DNA of 64,000 nt. Source: Leptotrichia hofstadii (GTDB lineage Bacteria > Fusobacteriota > Fusobacteriia > Fusobacteriales > Leptotrichiaceae). Location of the stretch: positions 1-64,000 of the forward strand of contig NZ_AP019823.1 of NCBI RefSeq assembly GCF_007990525.1, read 5' to 3'. The notes under the pieces were generated by a model that saw only the letters and a list, made by a program, of their open reading frames with translations, was not told where the DNA came from and did no database searches. The translations under genes and the position numbers were made by a program. Below are positions 17,694 through 25,411 of this stretch, piece by piece. Each line of letters opens with the position of its first letter. Positions within the stretch are counted from its first letter, which is position 1.

Positions 17694-18998
17694 ATGAAAA
17701 TAGCTTTTTTACGTCCTAATATGGGGGGAAAACGTTCCAATGATGCGATAGAGCCACTTGCTTTTGCAGTTCTTTCGGGACTTACTGATAAGACTCGACA
17801 TGAGCTTATGCTTTTTGATGATAGGATTGAGGATATTCCGATGGATCTTGAGGTTGATTTAATTGTGATTTCTACGTTTACGATGACGGCTAGGCGGGCT
17901 TATGAACTAGCCGAAAATTACAGGAAACGTGGAGTTTATGTGATGATTGGAGGGTATCACGCTTCGCTTATGCCTGATGAGGTGCAGGAACATGCGGACA
18001 CGGTTTGTGTAGGAAGTGGAGAAGTTACTTGGAATGAATTTTTAAATGATTTGGAAAATGGGGTGCCGAAAAAGAGGTATGAATGTAGAAAATTGCCAGA
18101 TATTAATAATGTTGTTTATGATAGGAGCATTTACAAGGGAAAAAAATATTCTTTTGTTGTGCCAGTTCAGTTTGGGCGAGGCTGTATGCACCAATGTGAA
18201 TTTTGCACTATTGGGGCGGTTCACAAAGGAGATTTTCAACATAGGGATGTTGAGAATGTGATAAATGAGGTAAAGGAAATTTTTAGAACGAATAAGAGAG
18301 CGAAAATTGTTTATTTTGTGGATGATAATATTTTTGCCAATAAGAAAAAAGCTCTAAAACTGTTTGAAGAATTGAAAAAACTGAAAATAAAATGGGCTTG
18401 TCAAGGCAGCATCGATATTGCAAGAGATGAGAAATTAATAAAATTGATGTCAGAAGCGGGGTGCATTGAAATGCTTCTGGGATTTGAGAATATAAATATA
18501 AAAAATATTAAGAAAATGAAAAAGGTTGCAAATTATGAGTTTGACTATGAAAAAATTATTAATATTTATAAAAAAAATAAGATTCTTGTACATGCAAGCT
18601 ATGTAATTGGGTATGATTATGATGATAAAAACTGCTTTGATGAAATTTTGGAATTTTCTAAAAAGCATAAATTTTTCCTTGCAGGATTTAATCCGGCATT
18701 GCCGATACCAGGAACTCCTTTTTATGAAAGATTGAAAAAAGAAGGTCGGTTGCTTTATGAACGATGGTGGCTGGATGAGAAATTTCGTTATGGGAAAGCG
18801 TGCTTTGAGCCATATAATATGACGATTGAGGAATTTGAGGCGGGAATCTTGAAGTGCAAGGTGGAATATAACCGACATTCGAGTATTTGGAAAAGGCTGT
18901 TTGACGGAGCTGCTAATTTTAAACATGCCCTTGTATTTCTCGCTGTAAATTATATCAACCGAAAAGAAGTTTATAACAAAAAAGGAATAAAATTATGA
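17694..18998 (+). CDS. B12-binding-type radical SAM protein 3
   Basis: 434 residues. VYVMIGGYHASLMPDEVQEH is the N-terminal domain signature and RGCMHQCEFCTIGAV the cluster loop, followed by ALPIPGTPFYERLKKEGRLL. The position of the cobalamin His reads DDRIEDI. I start at ATG 17694, 7 nt after AAGGAG; the in-frame TTG at 17676 has no ribosome site. The stop overlaps the start of radical SAM gene 4 (ATGA), so genes 3 and 4 are coupled. Confidence 0.88.
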   Translation: MKIAFLRPNMGGKRSNDAIEPLAFAVLSGLTDKTRHELMLFDDRIEDIPMDLEVDLIVISTFTMTARRAYELAENYRKRGVYVMIGGYHASLMPDEVQEHADTVCVGSGEVTWNEFLNDLENGVPKKRYECRKLPDINNVVYDRSIYKGKKYSFVVPVQFGRGCMHQCEFCTIGAVHKGDFQHRDVENVINEVKEIFRTNKRAKIVYFVDDNIFANKKKALKLFEELKKLKIKWACQGSIDIARDEKLIKLMSEAGCIEMLLGFENINIKNIKKMKKVANYEFDYEKIINIYKKNKILVHASYVIGYDYDDKNCFDEILEFSKKHKFFLAGFNPALPIPGTPFYERLKKEGRLLYERWWLDEKFRYGKACFEPYNMTIEEFEAGILKCKVEYNRHSSIWKRLFDGAANFKHALVFLAVNYINRKEVYNKKGIKL

Positions 18999-20317
18999 GA
19001 ATAATGCTTGTTTTAGCAAAGGATAACATTTACAAATATAACTCGATTCACAAAAGAAAATATTATCCGCAAATTACGTTAATAACGCTGGAATCACTAA
19101 TTGACAGAAAGTATAACGCTGATGTTGTTATTGTGGATGAAGGTGTGGAAAAATGGGATGCTACTTCTAAAAAATATGAAAATGAAAAATTTGACTTAAT
19201 TTGTATTTCTTCGGTAATTTCAGGATCGAAAAGGGCAAAAGAGATTGCCAAGTTTTGGAAAAGTAAAGGAGCGTATACGTTAATTGGCGGGCATTATGCG
19301 ACAGCTTTGAAAGAAGAGGCATTACAATACTTTGATACAGTAATTATGGGAGCTGCTGAAATTTCATTTCCGATGTTTCTTGAAGATTTTACAAATGGAA
19401 CTCCAAAAAGAGAATATTTTAACCTTGTTGGAAATGATTATGAACCGAAGCCATTAAACCGAAAACTTTTGAAAAATAAAAAATATTTTAAAAATTATGG
19501 CACAATCGTCGCAAACAACGGCTGTCCCAATAAATGCTCCTACTGCTCCATCACAAAGATGTATTCTGGAAAAAATCAGATAAAAAGCATAGAGTACGTG
19601 ATAAATGAAATAAAAACAAATAAGCTCAAAAAATGGATATTTCTTGATCCAAACTTTTTAGGCAATAGAAATTACGCCATTCAGCTAATGGAAGAATTGA
19701 AGAAATTAAAAATAAAATGGACGGCTTCCGCAACAATAAATATCGGCAATGATAAAAAAATTCTTCAGTTAATGAAAGAATCTGGCTGTATAGGCTTGGT
19801 TATTGGCTTGGAAAGTTTTGTTCAGGAAAATCTTGATGGAGTAAATAAAAAATTTAACAATGTCGCAGAATACAAAAAACTCGTAAAAACGATTCAATCT
19901 TATGGAATATCAGTCCTTTCCACACTTATGATAGGAATGGAAACTGACACAGTGGAGTCAATTCGCCAAATTCCCGATATTATTGAGGAAATTGGGGTAG
20001 ATGTGCCAAGATATAACATAATTACTCCATATCCAGGAACACCTTTTTTTAATCAGTTAAAAGAAGAAGGCAGATTGCTTACAGAAGACTGGTATTACTA
20101 CGATACTGAAACAGTCGTATTCAAGCCTAAAAATATGAGTTACGACACATTGCAGAAGGAATTTTATAAATTGTGGCTTGACACTTTTACTTTCAAGCGA
20201 ATTATAAGAAGAGTGAAAACTTCTAGGAATAAAGGGCTGAAATTCATTCTGGAAGTATTTTCAAGACAGCATGCACGGAAATTCAGGAAGTATGGGAAGA
20301 TTAAATTTGAGAAGTAA
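18995..20317 (+). CDS. B12-binding-type radical SAM protein 4
   Basis: 440 residues. GAYTLIGGHYATALKEEALQ marks the N-terminal domain and NNGCPNKCSYCSITKM the CxxxCxxC loop; ITPYPGTPFFNQLKEEGRLL is the usual C-terminal motif. The cobalamin ligand position reads DEGVEKW. It is more diverged from the other four at the N-terminus. It is translated through an ATGA overlap with gene 3 and is followed by a 123-bp gap before the Sel1/TPR gene. Confidence 0.87.
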   Translation: MRIMLVLAKDNIYKYNSIHKRKYYPQITLITLESLIDRKYNADVVIVDEGVEKWDATSKKYENEKFDLICISSVISGSKRAKEIAKFWKSKGAYTLIGGHYATALKEEALQYFDTVIMGAAEISFPMFLEDFTNGTPKREYFNLVGNDYEPKPLNRKLLKNKKYFKNYGTIVANNGCPNKCSYCSITKMYSGKNQIKSIEYVINEIKTNKLKKWIFLDPNFLGNRNYAIQLMEELKKLKIKWTASATINIGNDKKILQLMKESGCIGLVIGLESFVQENLDGVNKKFNNVAEYKKLVKTIQSYGISVLSTLMIGMETDTVESIRQIPDIIEEIGVDVPRYNIITPYPGTPFFNQLKEEGRLLTEDWYYYDTETVVFKPKNMSYDTLQKEFYKLWLDTFTFKRIIRRVKTSRNKGLKFILEVFSRQHARKFRKYGKIKFEK

Positions 20318-20440
20318 ACGACTTAGATTATTTTATTTAATGACAGTTTTTACTATTTTTATTGTGTTTTTTCTTTAACAATTTATCAGGAACAGATAAC
20401 TATTTTTTTGAAAGACCCAAAAAAGAAAGGGATGCTAAGA

Positions 20441-21736
20441 ATGAAAAAAGAAAAAATAATAAAACTGTTTATAACATTATTAACAAGTGTTGTAATTGTT
20501 TTTTCTATATTATTTTATCAAAATTCTATTCATGAAAATGAACTTGAGAAATTCAGCTATAAAAAATATTTGCATGAATTTGGATTTAGTAAAACTGAAA
20601 ATCCTACATACGAAGAAATTCAAAACAGTGATAAATACTTCAAACTTTTAGATAAAGCTACTTATGAAAAGAATAAGGAAAATTATACAGAAGCAGAAAA
20701 TATTTATATGGAAGCTACAAAATATAATGTTCTTGGTTATCAGGAAATAGGCAGAATGTATTTAGAAAATATTAAGAATACTGAAAAAGCAATAGAATAT
20801 TTTGACAAGGCTTATGATAAAGGGGATATAAATGCAGCGTTTTGGTTAGGGCAAAGTTATGAAAAATTGAATGACGAAGATATGAAAAGAAAATGGTATG
20901 AAAAAGGTGCTTTGAATGGTGATACTGATTCTGAAATTTATTTTGGAAGATTATTATATTTGGAAAATAAAAAAGATGAATCTGAAAAATGGTTCAGGAA
21001 AGCACTGATAAATTCAAAAAATGCTATCGCAATTTATAACCTTATGATAATAAATTATGAAAAAGGAAATATAAAGGAAGTTAAAAAATTGCAAAAGCAA
21101 TTACACGAAAAAGGTGTAGAAGAAATGGATGACGATATGTTGGGAAAAGTAAAATATATGACGGGGAATAAAAAACAGCAACATATTTTCGTGTATCTTA
21201 ACAATGCTGATAATTTTATTGAGAAAAAACAGTATCTAGAAGCTGAAAAAGAGTATATAAAAGCAATAAAATATGATAAAAAAATAAATTATTATTTAGC
21301 AGAATTATACAGGATTTATTTAAAAGATATAGAAAAGTCAGCAGAATTACATGAGAAAGCTACAAGAGTAGGCGAAAAAAGAGCGTTTGCATTATTAGGG
21401 GATATATATTTAAATTGGGGAGAAACAAAAGAAGCAACAAAATGGTATAGAGAAGGAGCAAAAAAGAGAGAGTCAAATTCTCAATATAGAATAGGGAGAA
21501 TTTTACAGCTTTCAGGAGAAATCAAAGAGGCATTTAAATATTACAATAAGTCGGCAAAACAGAAAAATATTTATGGTATAATTAGAGTTATAGAGTATTA
21601 TTATGTAAATAAAAATTATAGGGAAGAAAAAAAATGGATTTATAAAGTTTTTAATGAAAATAACATTTTAGAATTGAATAAAAAAAGAAAGTTTATATTA
21701 TTAAATAGACTCAGGGAGATAGAAGAAAATGATTGA
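20441..21736 (+). CDS. Membrane-anchored Sel1/TPR-repeat protein
   Basis: 431 residues. The start at ATG 20441 follows AAAGG; upstream in-frame starts (20408, 20432) are poorly spaced. The N-terminus (MKKEKIIKLFITLLTSVVIVF) is a single membrane segment or uncleaved signal. The rest is repeats of Sel1/TPR type, with units such as AIEYFDKAYDKGDINAAFWLG and KWFRKALINSKNAIAIYNL. It probably faces the periplasm as a protein-binding scaffold. It lies between radical SAM genes 4 and 5, but no direct link to their chemistry can be read from the sequence. Confidence 0.75.
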   Translation: MKKEKIIKLFITLLTSVVIVFSILFYQNSIHENELEKFSYKKYLHEFGFSKTENPTYEEIQNSDKYFKLLDKATYEKNKENYTEAENIYMEATKYNVLGYQEIGRMYLENIKNTEKAIEYFDKAYDKGDINAAFWLGQSYEKLNDEDMKRKWYEKGALNGDTDSEIYFGRLLYLENKKDESEKWFRKALINSKNAIAIYNLMIINYEKGNIKEVKKLQKQLHEKGVEEMDDDMLGKVKYMTGNKKQQHIFVYLNNADNFIEKKQYLEAEKEYIKAIKYDKKINYYLAELYRIYLKDIEKSAELHEKATRVGEKRAFALLGDIYLNWGETKEATKWYREGAKKRESNSQYRIGRILQLSGEIKEAFKYYNKSAKQKNIYGIIRVIEYYYVNKNYREEKKWIYKVFNENNILELNKKRKFILLNRLREIEEND

Positions 21737-21877
21737 ATTAACAAAATATAATGAGAATAAGTAAATTGAAATAGTAAACTAAAATTAATAGATAAAAACA
21801 AAAATCTTGAAAAAAAATATTTTCTTGAAAGGAACAAAAATTCTGAATAATAAAAAAATCGTAAAAGGAGAAAAATA

Positions 21878-23212
21878 GTGAAAATAACATTTATACTGCC
21901 TGCCATTGGAAAGAAAAAAGGGCAGAAATATATAAAAACATGGAAAAATATGGAACCACTTATGATTGCGGTTTTAAAATCTTTAACTCCTGAGGATGTT
22001 GAAACGAATTTTATGGATGACAGGAATGAGTTTATAAATTATGAGGAAAATACAGATCTGGTTGTGATTTCTGTGGAAACTTATACTGCCAAAAGGGCTT
22101 ACGAAATAGCAAAAAAATTTCAGAAAAGAGGGATAAAAGTACTTGCAGGGGGGTATCATCCAACTGTAGAGCCTGACGAGTGTCTGGAACATTTTGATTC
22201 GATTATTTTGGGAAATGCAGAAAGCGTGTGGACAAAGATGTTGAACGATTTGAGAAAGAATAAGCTGGAAAAACGGTATTATGGCGTAACTACGTCTTTT
22301 GCAATGCCTGACAGGAGTATTTACAAGGATAGGAAATATTCACCGCTTGCATTAATTGAAACTGGGCGTGGATGCAATTTTGCGTGTGATTTCTGTGCGA
22401 TTCATTCTTATTATGAGAAAAAGTACTTTAGACGTCCTATTGAGGAAATTGTGCAGGATATAAAAAATTCTGGGAAGAAATATGTTTTTTTTATTGATGA
22501 TAATTTTGTAGCGGATCATAAACATGCGATTGAGATTTGCAAGGCGATTGCTCCATTAAATATAAAATGGGTAACGCAAGGGGCTATTACCATTGCGAAA
22601 AATGATGAACTGCTTTACTGGATGAAAAAAAGCGGATGTAAAATGATTTTGATTGGGTACGAGTCGATGAATCCAAATATTTTAAAGGATATGGGGAAAG
22701 GCTGGAGAAGTGGCGTTGGGGAAATAAATGAACTGACGGAAAAAATTCATAGTTATGGAATTGGAATTTATGCCACTTTTGTATTCGGCTATGGAAATGA
22801 TACGAAGGAAACTTTTGACGAAACGGTAAAATTTGCCAAAAAACATGGATTTTATTTTGCGGCATTTAACCATCTTGTACCATTCCCAAAAACAGGCGTT
22901 TATAGAAAATTAAGAGAAGAAAAACGCCTTCTTAGTGAAAAATGGTGGCTGGATGAAAATTATCCTTATGGGCGGATTTCCTTTCTTCCAACCGATCAGA
23001 CTCCCGATGAGCTTTCCAAAAAATGTGCCAATGCAAGAAAAAGTTTTTTTGGGTGGCGTTCAATACTAAAAAGAGGATTTATGCAGTTAAAACGAAGCCA
23101 TGATTTGGGAATGTTTGCAATATTTTTTGCACAAAACTTTAATTTGAAAAAAGAAGTTATGGGGAAATATGATTTACCATATGCACAAAACTTGGATGAA
23201 GCTCCAAAATAA
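21878..23212 (+). CDS. B12-binding-type radical SAM protein 5
   Basis: 444 residues, GTG start with AAAGGAG at a normal distance. The N-terminus GKKKGQKYIKTWKNMEPLM is closely like radical SAM protein 1. IKVLAGGYHPTVEPDECLEH marks the B12-like domain and TGRGCNFACDFCAIHSY the cluster loop; LVPFPKTGVYRKLREEKRLL follows. The ligand position reads DDRNEFI. It is last in the cluster and is followed by a clear terminator at 23280-23299. Confidence 0.88.
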   Translation: MKITFILPAIGKKKGQKYIKTWKNMEPLMIAVLKSLTPEDVETNFMDDRNEFINYEENTDLVVISVETYTAKRAYEIAKKFQKRGIKVLAGGYHPTVEPDECLEHFDSIILGNAESVWTKMLNDLRKNKLEKRYYGVTTSFAMPDRSIYKDRKYSPLALIETGRGCNFACDFCAIHSYYEKKYFRRPIEEIVQDIKNSGKKYVFFIDDNFVADHKHAIEICKAIAPLNIKWVTQGAITIAKNDELLYWMKKSGCKMILIGYESMNPNILKDMGKGWRSGVGEINELTEKIHSYGIGIYATFVFGYGNDTKETFDETVKFAKKHGFYFAAFNHLVPFPKTGVYRKLREEKRLLSEKWWLDENYPYGRISFLPTDQTPDELSKKCANARKSFFGWRSILKRGFMQLKRSHDLGMFAIFFAQNFNLKKEVMGKYDLPYAQNLDEAPK

Positions 23213-23279
23213 TTTTTAATAGTTCTATTTTAAATGGTTCGACTATATTTAGAATTTGATAAAACAAATGTTCTGAAGC

Positions 23280-23301
23280 AAGGGGTATTGACCCCTTTTG
23301 A
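23280..23301 (+). terminator. Intrinsic terminator after the radical SAM cluster
   Basis: AAGGGGT (23280-23286), loop ATTG, ACCCCTT (23291-23297) followed by TTTT. It separates the + strand radical SAM cluster from the convergent LpxL-like gene. Confidence 0.7.
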
Positions 23302-23384
23302 AAATAAAAAAAATTTATTTTATTTAACAGATTCAGTAAGTTTTTAAAAGATATATTGAAAGTCAAGGACAGGAAAAATAAAAG

Positions 23385-24248
23385 TTAGATTCCATCCCGC
23401 CATCTGTCCTGAAACCAGAACCATTGCTCTGGCAGTTTTAGGATAATTTTTTCGTATTCAGCTAAAATAGATTTCATTATTTCGTGTCTATTTTTGTAAT
23501 TTTCAGGATAGATAACTTTGTCTATAAAAATGTGGCAAATATTGTTTTCATCAACTTCATTGTGAATAATAACAATTGGAATATTCTCTTTCTTGGAAAA
23601 ATAGGCAGGAAAGCCTGAATTAGTGGTAGGTAAGCCCAAAAATGTGATTTTATCCCCATCTGGTTTTCGTACGTCACTTAAAAGCACAAAAACGCCCTTT
23701 GAATTTTTATTTTTCAAAAAAGATTTGTAATTTTGTTCTGGAAAATAAGTCATGTTATTCTTAAAACGGATTTTATCCATATAAGATTCAATAAATTTGT
23801 TTGAGATAATTCTAATAGGAATAAACATTGTGTCGTTTCTCGTTGGAAAAAGGCTGGCGTGAAAAAATCCAAAATGTGAAGTAACAAGAATAATCCGTTC
23901 ATTTTCACTCTTTAATTTTTCCAGTAATTCAGAATTATATATTTTTGGCGAAAAATTTTCAAAATATTCATAAATCCAGAAGGGCAGTAAAAACGACTTT
24001 GCTGTATTTTTATAAGATTTTATCGCAATTTCCTTGATTTTTTTCTTTGAATAATTAAAACTATTTTGTTCATTTAAAATCAAATTTAAGTTACGATACG
24101 ACAATTTTCTTCCTTTTGGAATGAGATAAAAAAGTAAAACGCCAATAAATTCAGATATTTTTAGCCGAATTTTGGGTGAAAGAAAATTAAAGATTTTTAT
24201 AAAAATATAAAAAATTGAGAATATTATAAAATCTATAGTTGTTTTCAT
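23385..24248 (-). CDS. LpxL/HtrB-type lipid A acyltransferase-like protein with altered catalytic motif
   Basis: 287 residues, similar to late lipid A acyltransferases: an N-terminal membrane segment (IIFSIFYIFIKIFNFLSPKI), YRNLNLIL, then the active-site region SHFGFFHASLFPTR, and LPEQWFWFQDRW near the end. The family's HX4(D/E) catalytic pair (usually HFGNWE) reads HFGFFH here, so His replaces the acidic residue; I checked the codons (CAT TTT GGA TTT TTT CAC). It may use another residue, act on a different acceptor, or be inactive. It is the only minus-strand gene before 38 kb and converges with radical SAM gene 5. Confidence 0.8.
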   Translation of the reverse strand: MKTTIDFIIFSIFYIFIKIFNFLSPKIRLKISEFIGVLLFYLIPKGRKLSYRNLNLILNEQNSFNYSKKKIKEIAIKSYKNTAKSFLLPFWIYEYFENFSPKIYNSELLEKLKSENERIILVTSHFGFFHASLFPTRNDTMFIPIRIISNKFIESYMDKIRFKNNMTYFPEQNYKSFLKNKNSKGVFVLLSDVRKPDGDKITFLGLPTTNSGFPAYFSKKENIPIVIIHNEVDENNICHIFIDKVIYPENYKNRHEIMKSILAEYEKIILKLPEQWFWFQDRWRDGI

Positions 24249-24321
24249 AAAATGCTCCTTGTAAATATAATCTATTCAATAAATTATACCACAGAAAATA
24301 AAAAAAATTAATTTTTTAGTA

Positions 24322-24350
24322 TTGAAATTTATCTTTAGAAGTGATATAAT
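24322..24350 (+). promoter_or_regulatory. Promoter of the candidate antitoxin sRNA
   Basis: TTGAAA (24322-24327), exactly 17 bp, then TATAAT (24345-24350): a near-consensus sigma-70 promoter, predicting a start near 24357. There is no gene it could serve other than the short RNA that ends at the terminator at 24394-24433. Confidence 0.7.
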
Positions 24351-24356
24351 ACTTAC

Positions 24357-24433
24357 ATATAAAAACCTAACGGTTATAATATGGCAAATTGTGAAAAAAA
24401 AGTCTTGTTCATTATTGAATGGGGCTTTTTTTT
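24357..24433 (+). ncRNA. Candidate antitoxin sRNA
   Basis: About 77 nt between a strong promoter and an intrinsic terminator: A-tract plus GTC (24394-24404) pairs with GGC plus T-tract (24423-24433). Its 5' half is complementary in three ordered blocks to the peptide mRNA downstream. Block 1 is CCTAAC (24366-24371) with GTTAGG (24485-24490), touching the SD. Block 2 is TTATAATATGGCA (24374-24386) with TGCCATGTTATAA (24471-24483), 13 bp with one G-U. Block 3 is TTGTGAA (24389-24395) with TTCACAA (24457-24463), which is the loop of the mRNA's 5' hairpin. This is what an antitoxin RNA acting on a neighbouring toxin mRNA looks like. Expression is not demonstrated. Confidence 0.7.
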
Positions 24434-24443
24434 ATGTTATAAT
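24415..24443 (+). promoter_or_regulatory. Promoter of the candidate toxin mRNA
   Basis: TTGAAT (24415-24420), 17-bp spacer, TATAAT (24438-24443), predicting a start near 24450. The -35 lies inside the loop of the sRNA terminator, so the two transcription units are packed end to end. Confidence 0.7.
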
Positions 24444-24450
24444 TATTTGT

Positions 24451-24469
24451 CAAGGCTTCACAAACCTTG
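24451..24469 (+). promoter_or_regulatory. 5' stem-loop of the toxin mRNA, sRNA target
   Basis: CAAGG (24451-24455), loop CTTCACAAA, CCTTG (24465-24469), right at the predicted 5' end. Such 5' hairpins protect type I toxin mRNAs and present a loop for antitoxin pairing; here the loop is complementary to 7 nt of the upstream sRNA. Confidence 0.6.
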
Positions 24470-24501
24470 ATGCCATGTTATAAAGTTAGGAGGTGGTCTT
24501 A

Positions 24502-24573
24502 ATGATGAACTGGGATTTGACTGTTTTAGCACTTATAATCACTGCTTTTTTATTTTTTAGCAGTCAAAAATAA
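24502..24573 (+). CDS. Candidate type I toxin, 23-aa hydrophobic peptide
   Basis: Reads MMNWDLTVLALIITAFLFF then SSQK: one short hydrophobic helix with a polar end, as in type I toxins that insert into the inner membrane. AGGAGGTGG (24488-24496) is the strongest ribosome site in this part of the window, 5 nt before the first ATG and 8 nt before the second. The mRNA can fold on itself in nested helices that hide the SD: AGGTGG (24491-24496) with CCACCT (24598-24603), TGGGATTT (24511-24518) with AAATCCCA (24581-24588), and GACTG (24519-24523) with CAGTC (24561-24565). Too short for automatic gene callers. Toxicity is inferred; a leader peptide for the downstream hydrolase is the main alternative. 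Confidence 0.65.
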   Translation: MMNWDLTVLALIITAFLFFSSQK

Positions 24574-24607
24574 TTAAGTAAAATCCCATTGTTCTTCCCA
24601 CCTTATA

Positions 24608-24642
24608 CCTGTCAGTTCTATCTATTGGACTGGCAGGTTTTT
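24608..24642 (+). terminator. Terminator of the candidate toxin mRNA
   Basis: CCTGTCAGT (24608-24616) pairs with ACTGGCAGG (24629-24637), 9 bp with one G-U, followed by TTTTT (24638-24642). It ends the small transcript before the hydrolase gene, which argues against a simple leader. Confidence 0.8.
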
Positions 24643-24670
24643 CATTAAAATATCAAGGAGCTTTCTAAAA

Positions 24671-25411
24671 ATGATAGAAAAAATAAAAATCGGTCTAAAT
24701 AATTTGTATTTATTTAAAAATAAAAATGATGAATATTTATTGCTGGATACAGGAATAAATGTGAAAAATAAAGAAATTTTGAAAAAACTGATTCAAAAAA
24801 TTGGAGATGTAAAAAAGATAAAAGTGATAGTTCTAAGCCATTCCCATTCTGATCATGTCGGAAATCTGAAAATGCTCATTGATGAAATTGGAGATGTTAG
24901 AGTTATTGCACATAGAAATTCTGAAAACATATTAGAAACAGGAAAAAGTGTTATTCCAAATGGATTTTATCCATTTACAGAAAAGATTTCTAAAAAATTG
25001 AAAAGTAAAAAGAATTTTAGTAAAAATATCTTTTCAAAATTGGAGAAAACTGATATGGAAAAAGTGATTTTTATTGATTTTTTACAAAAGGAAAAAATTT
25101 TACTTTCAGAATACGGTTTTGGAAATATGGAAATTATTGAAACAAAGGGACATTCAAATGATTCGGTTTCGGTTGCAGTTTTTGATGAAAAAAATAATAA
25201 GAAATATTTGTTTTGTGGAGATCTGGTTCAGAATTTGTGTTTTAAGTTTCCCTTAATTCCGTTATTTGGGGAGAATAAGGAAGAATTGACTGAAAGTTGG
25301 AAAAAGATTATCCTGAATGGTTATGATAAAATTTTTCCTGCGACTGGGAAAGAAGTTATGGCACGGGATTTAATCAGAAGATTGGGGAAAGATGAAAAAA
25401 ATAGAATTTAA
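24671..25411 (+). CDS. Metallo-beta-lactamase-fold hydrolase
   Basis: 246 residues. The zinc-binding motif is SHSHSDHVG (HxHxDH), with ETKGHSNDSVSV supplying the next metal His and LFCGDLVQN the bridging Asp. This is the general MBL-fold hydrolase family; the substrate could be a thioester, lactone or phosphodiester and cannot be read off. AAGGAG precedes the ATG by about 10 nt. Its end overlaps the next gene by 20 bp, so the two are coupled. Confidence 0.85.
   Translation: MIEKIKIGLNNLYLFKNKNDEYLLLDTGINVKNKEILKKLIQKIGDVKKIKVIVLSHSHSDHVGNLKMLIDEIGDVRVIAHRNSENILETGKSVIPNGFYPFTEKISKKLKSKKNFSKNIFSKLEKTDMEKVIFIDFLQKEKILLSEYGFGNMEIIETKGHSNDSVSVAVFDEKNNKKYLFCGDLVQNLCFKFPLIPLFGENKEELTESWKKIILNGYDKIFPATGKEVMARDLIRRLGKDEKNRI

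Larger units (their letters stand above)
24249..24670. other. Intergenic region holding the candidate type I toxin-antitoxin locus
   Basis: 422 bp. From left to right on the + strand: sRNA promoter (24322-24350), sRNA (about 24357-24433), peptide-mRNA promoter (24415-24443, overlapping the sRNA terminator), 5' hairpin, SD, 23-codon peptide, terminator. Each part is listed separately. Confidence 0.7.

Noticed and set aside
23230-23260. GGTTCGA as part of a tRNA
   Set aside because: No acceptor, D or anticodon stems can be formed around it.
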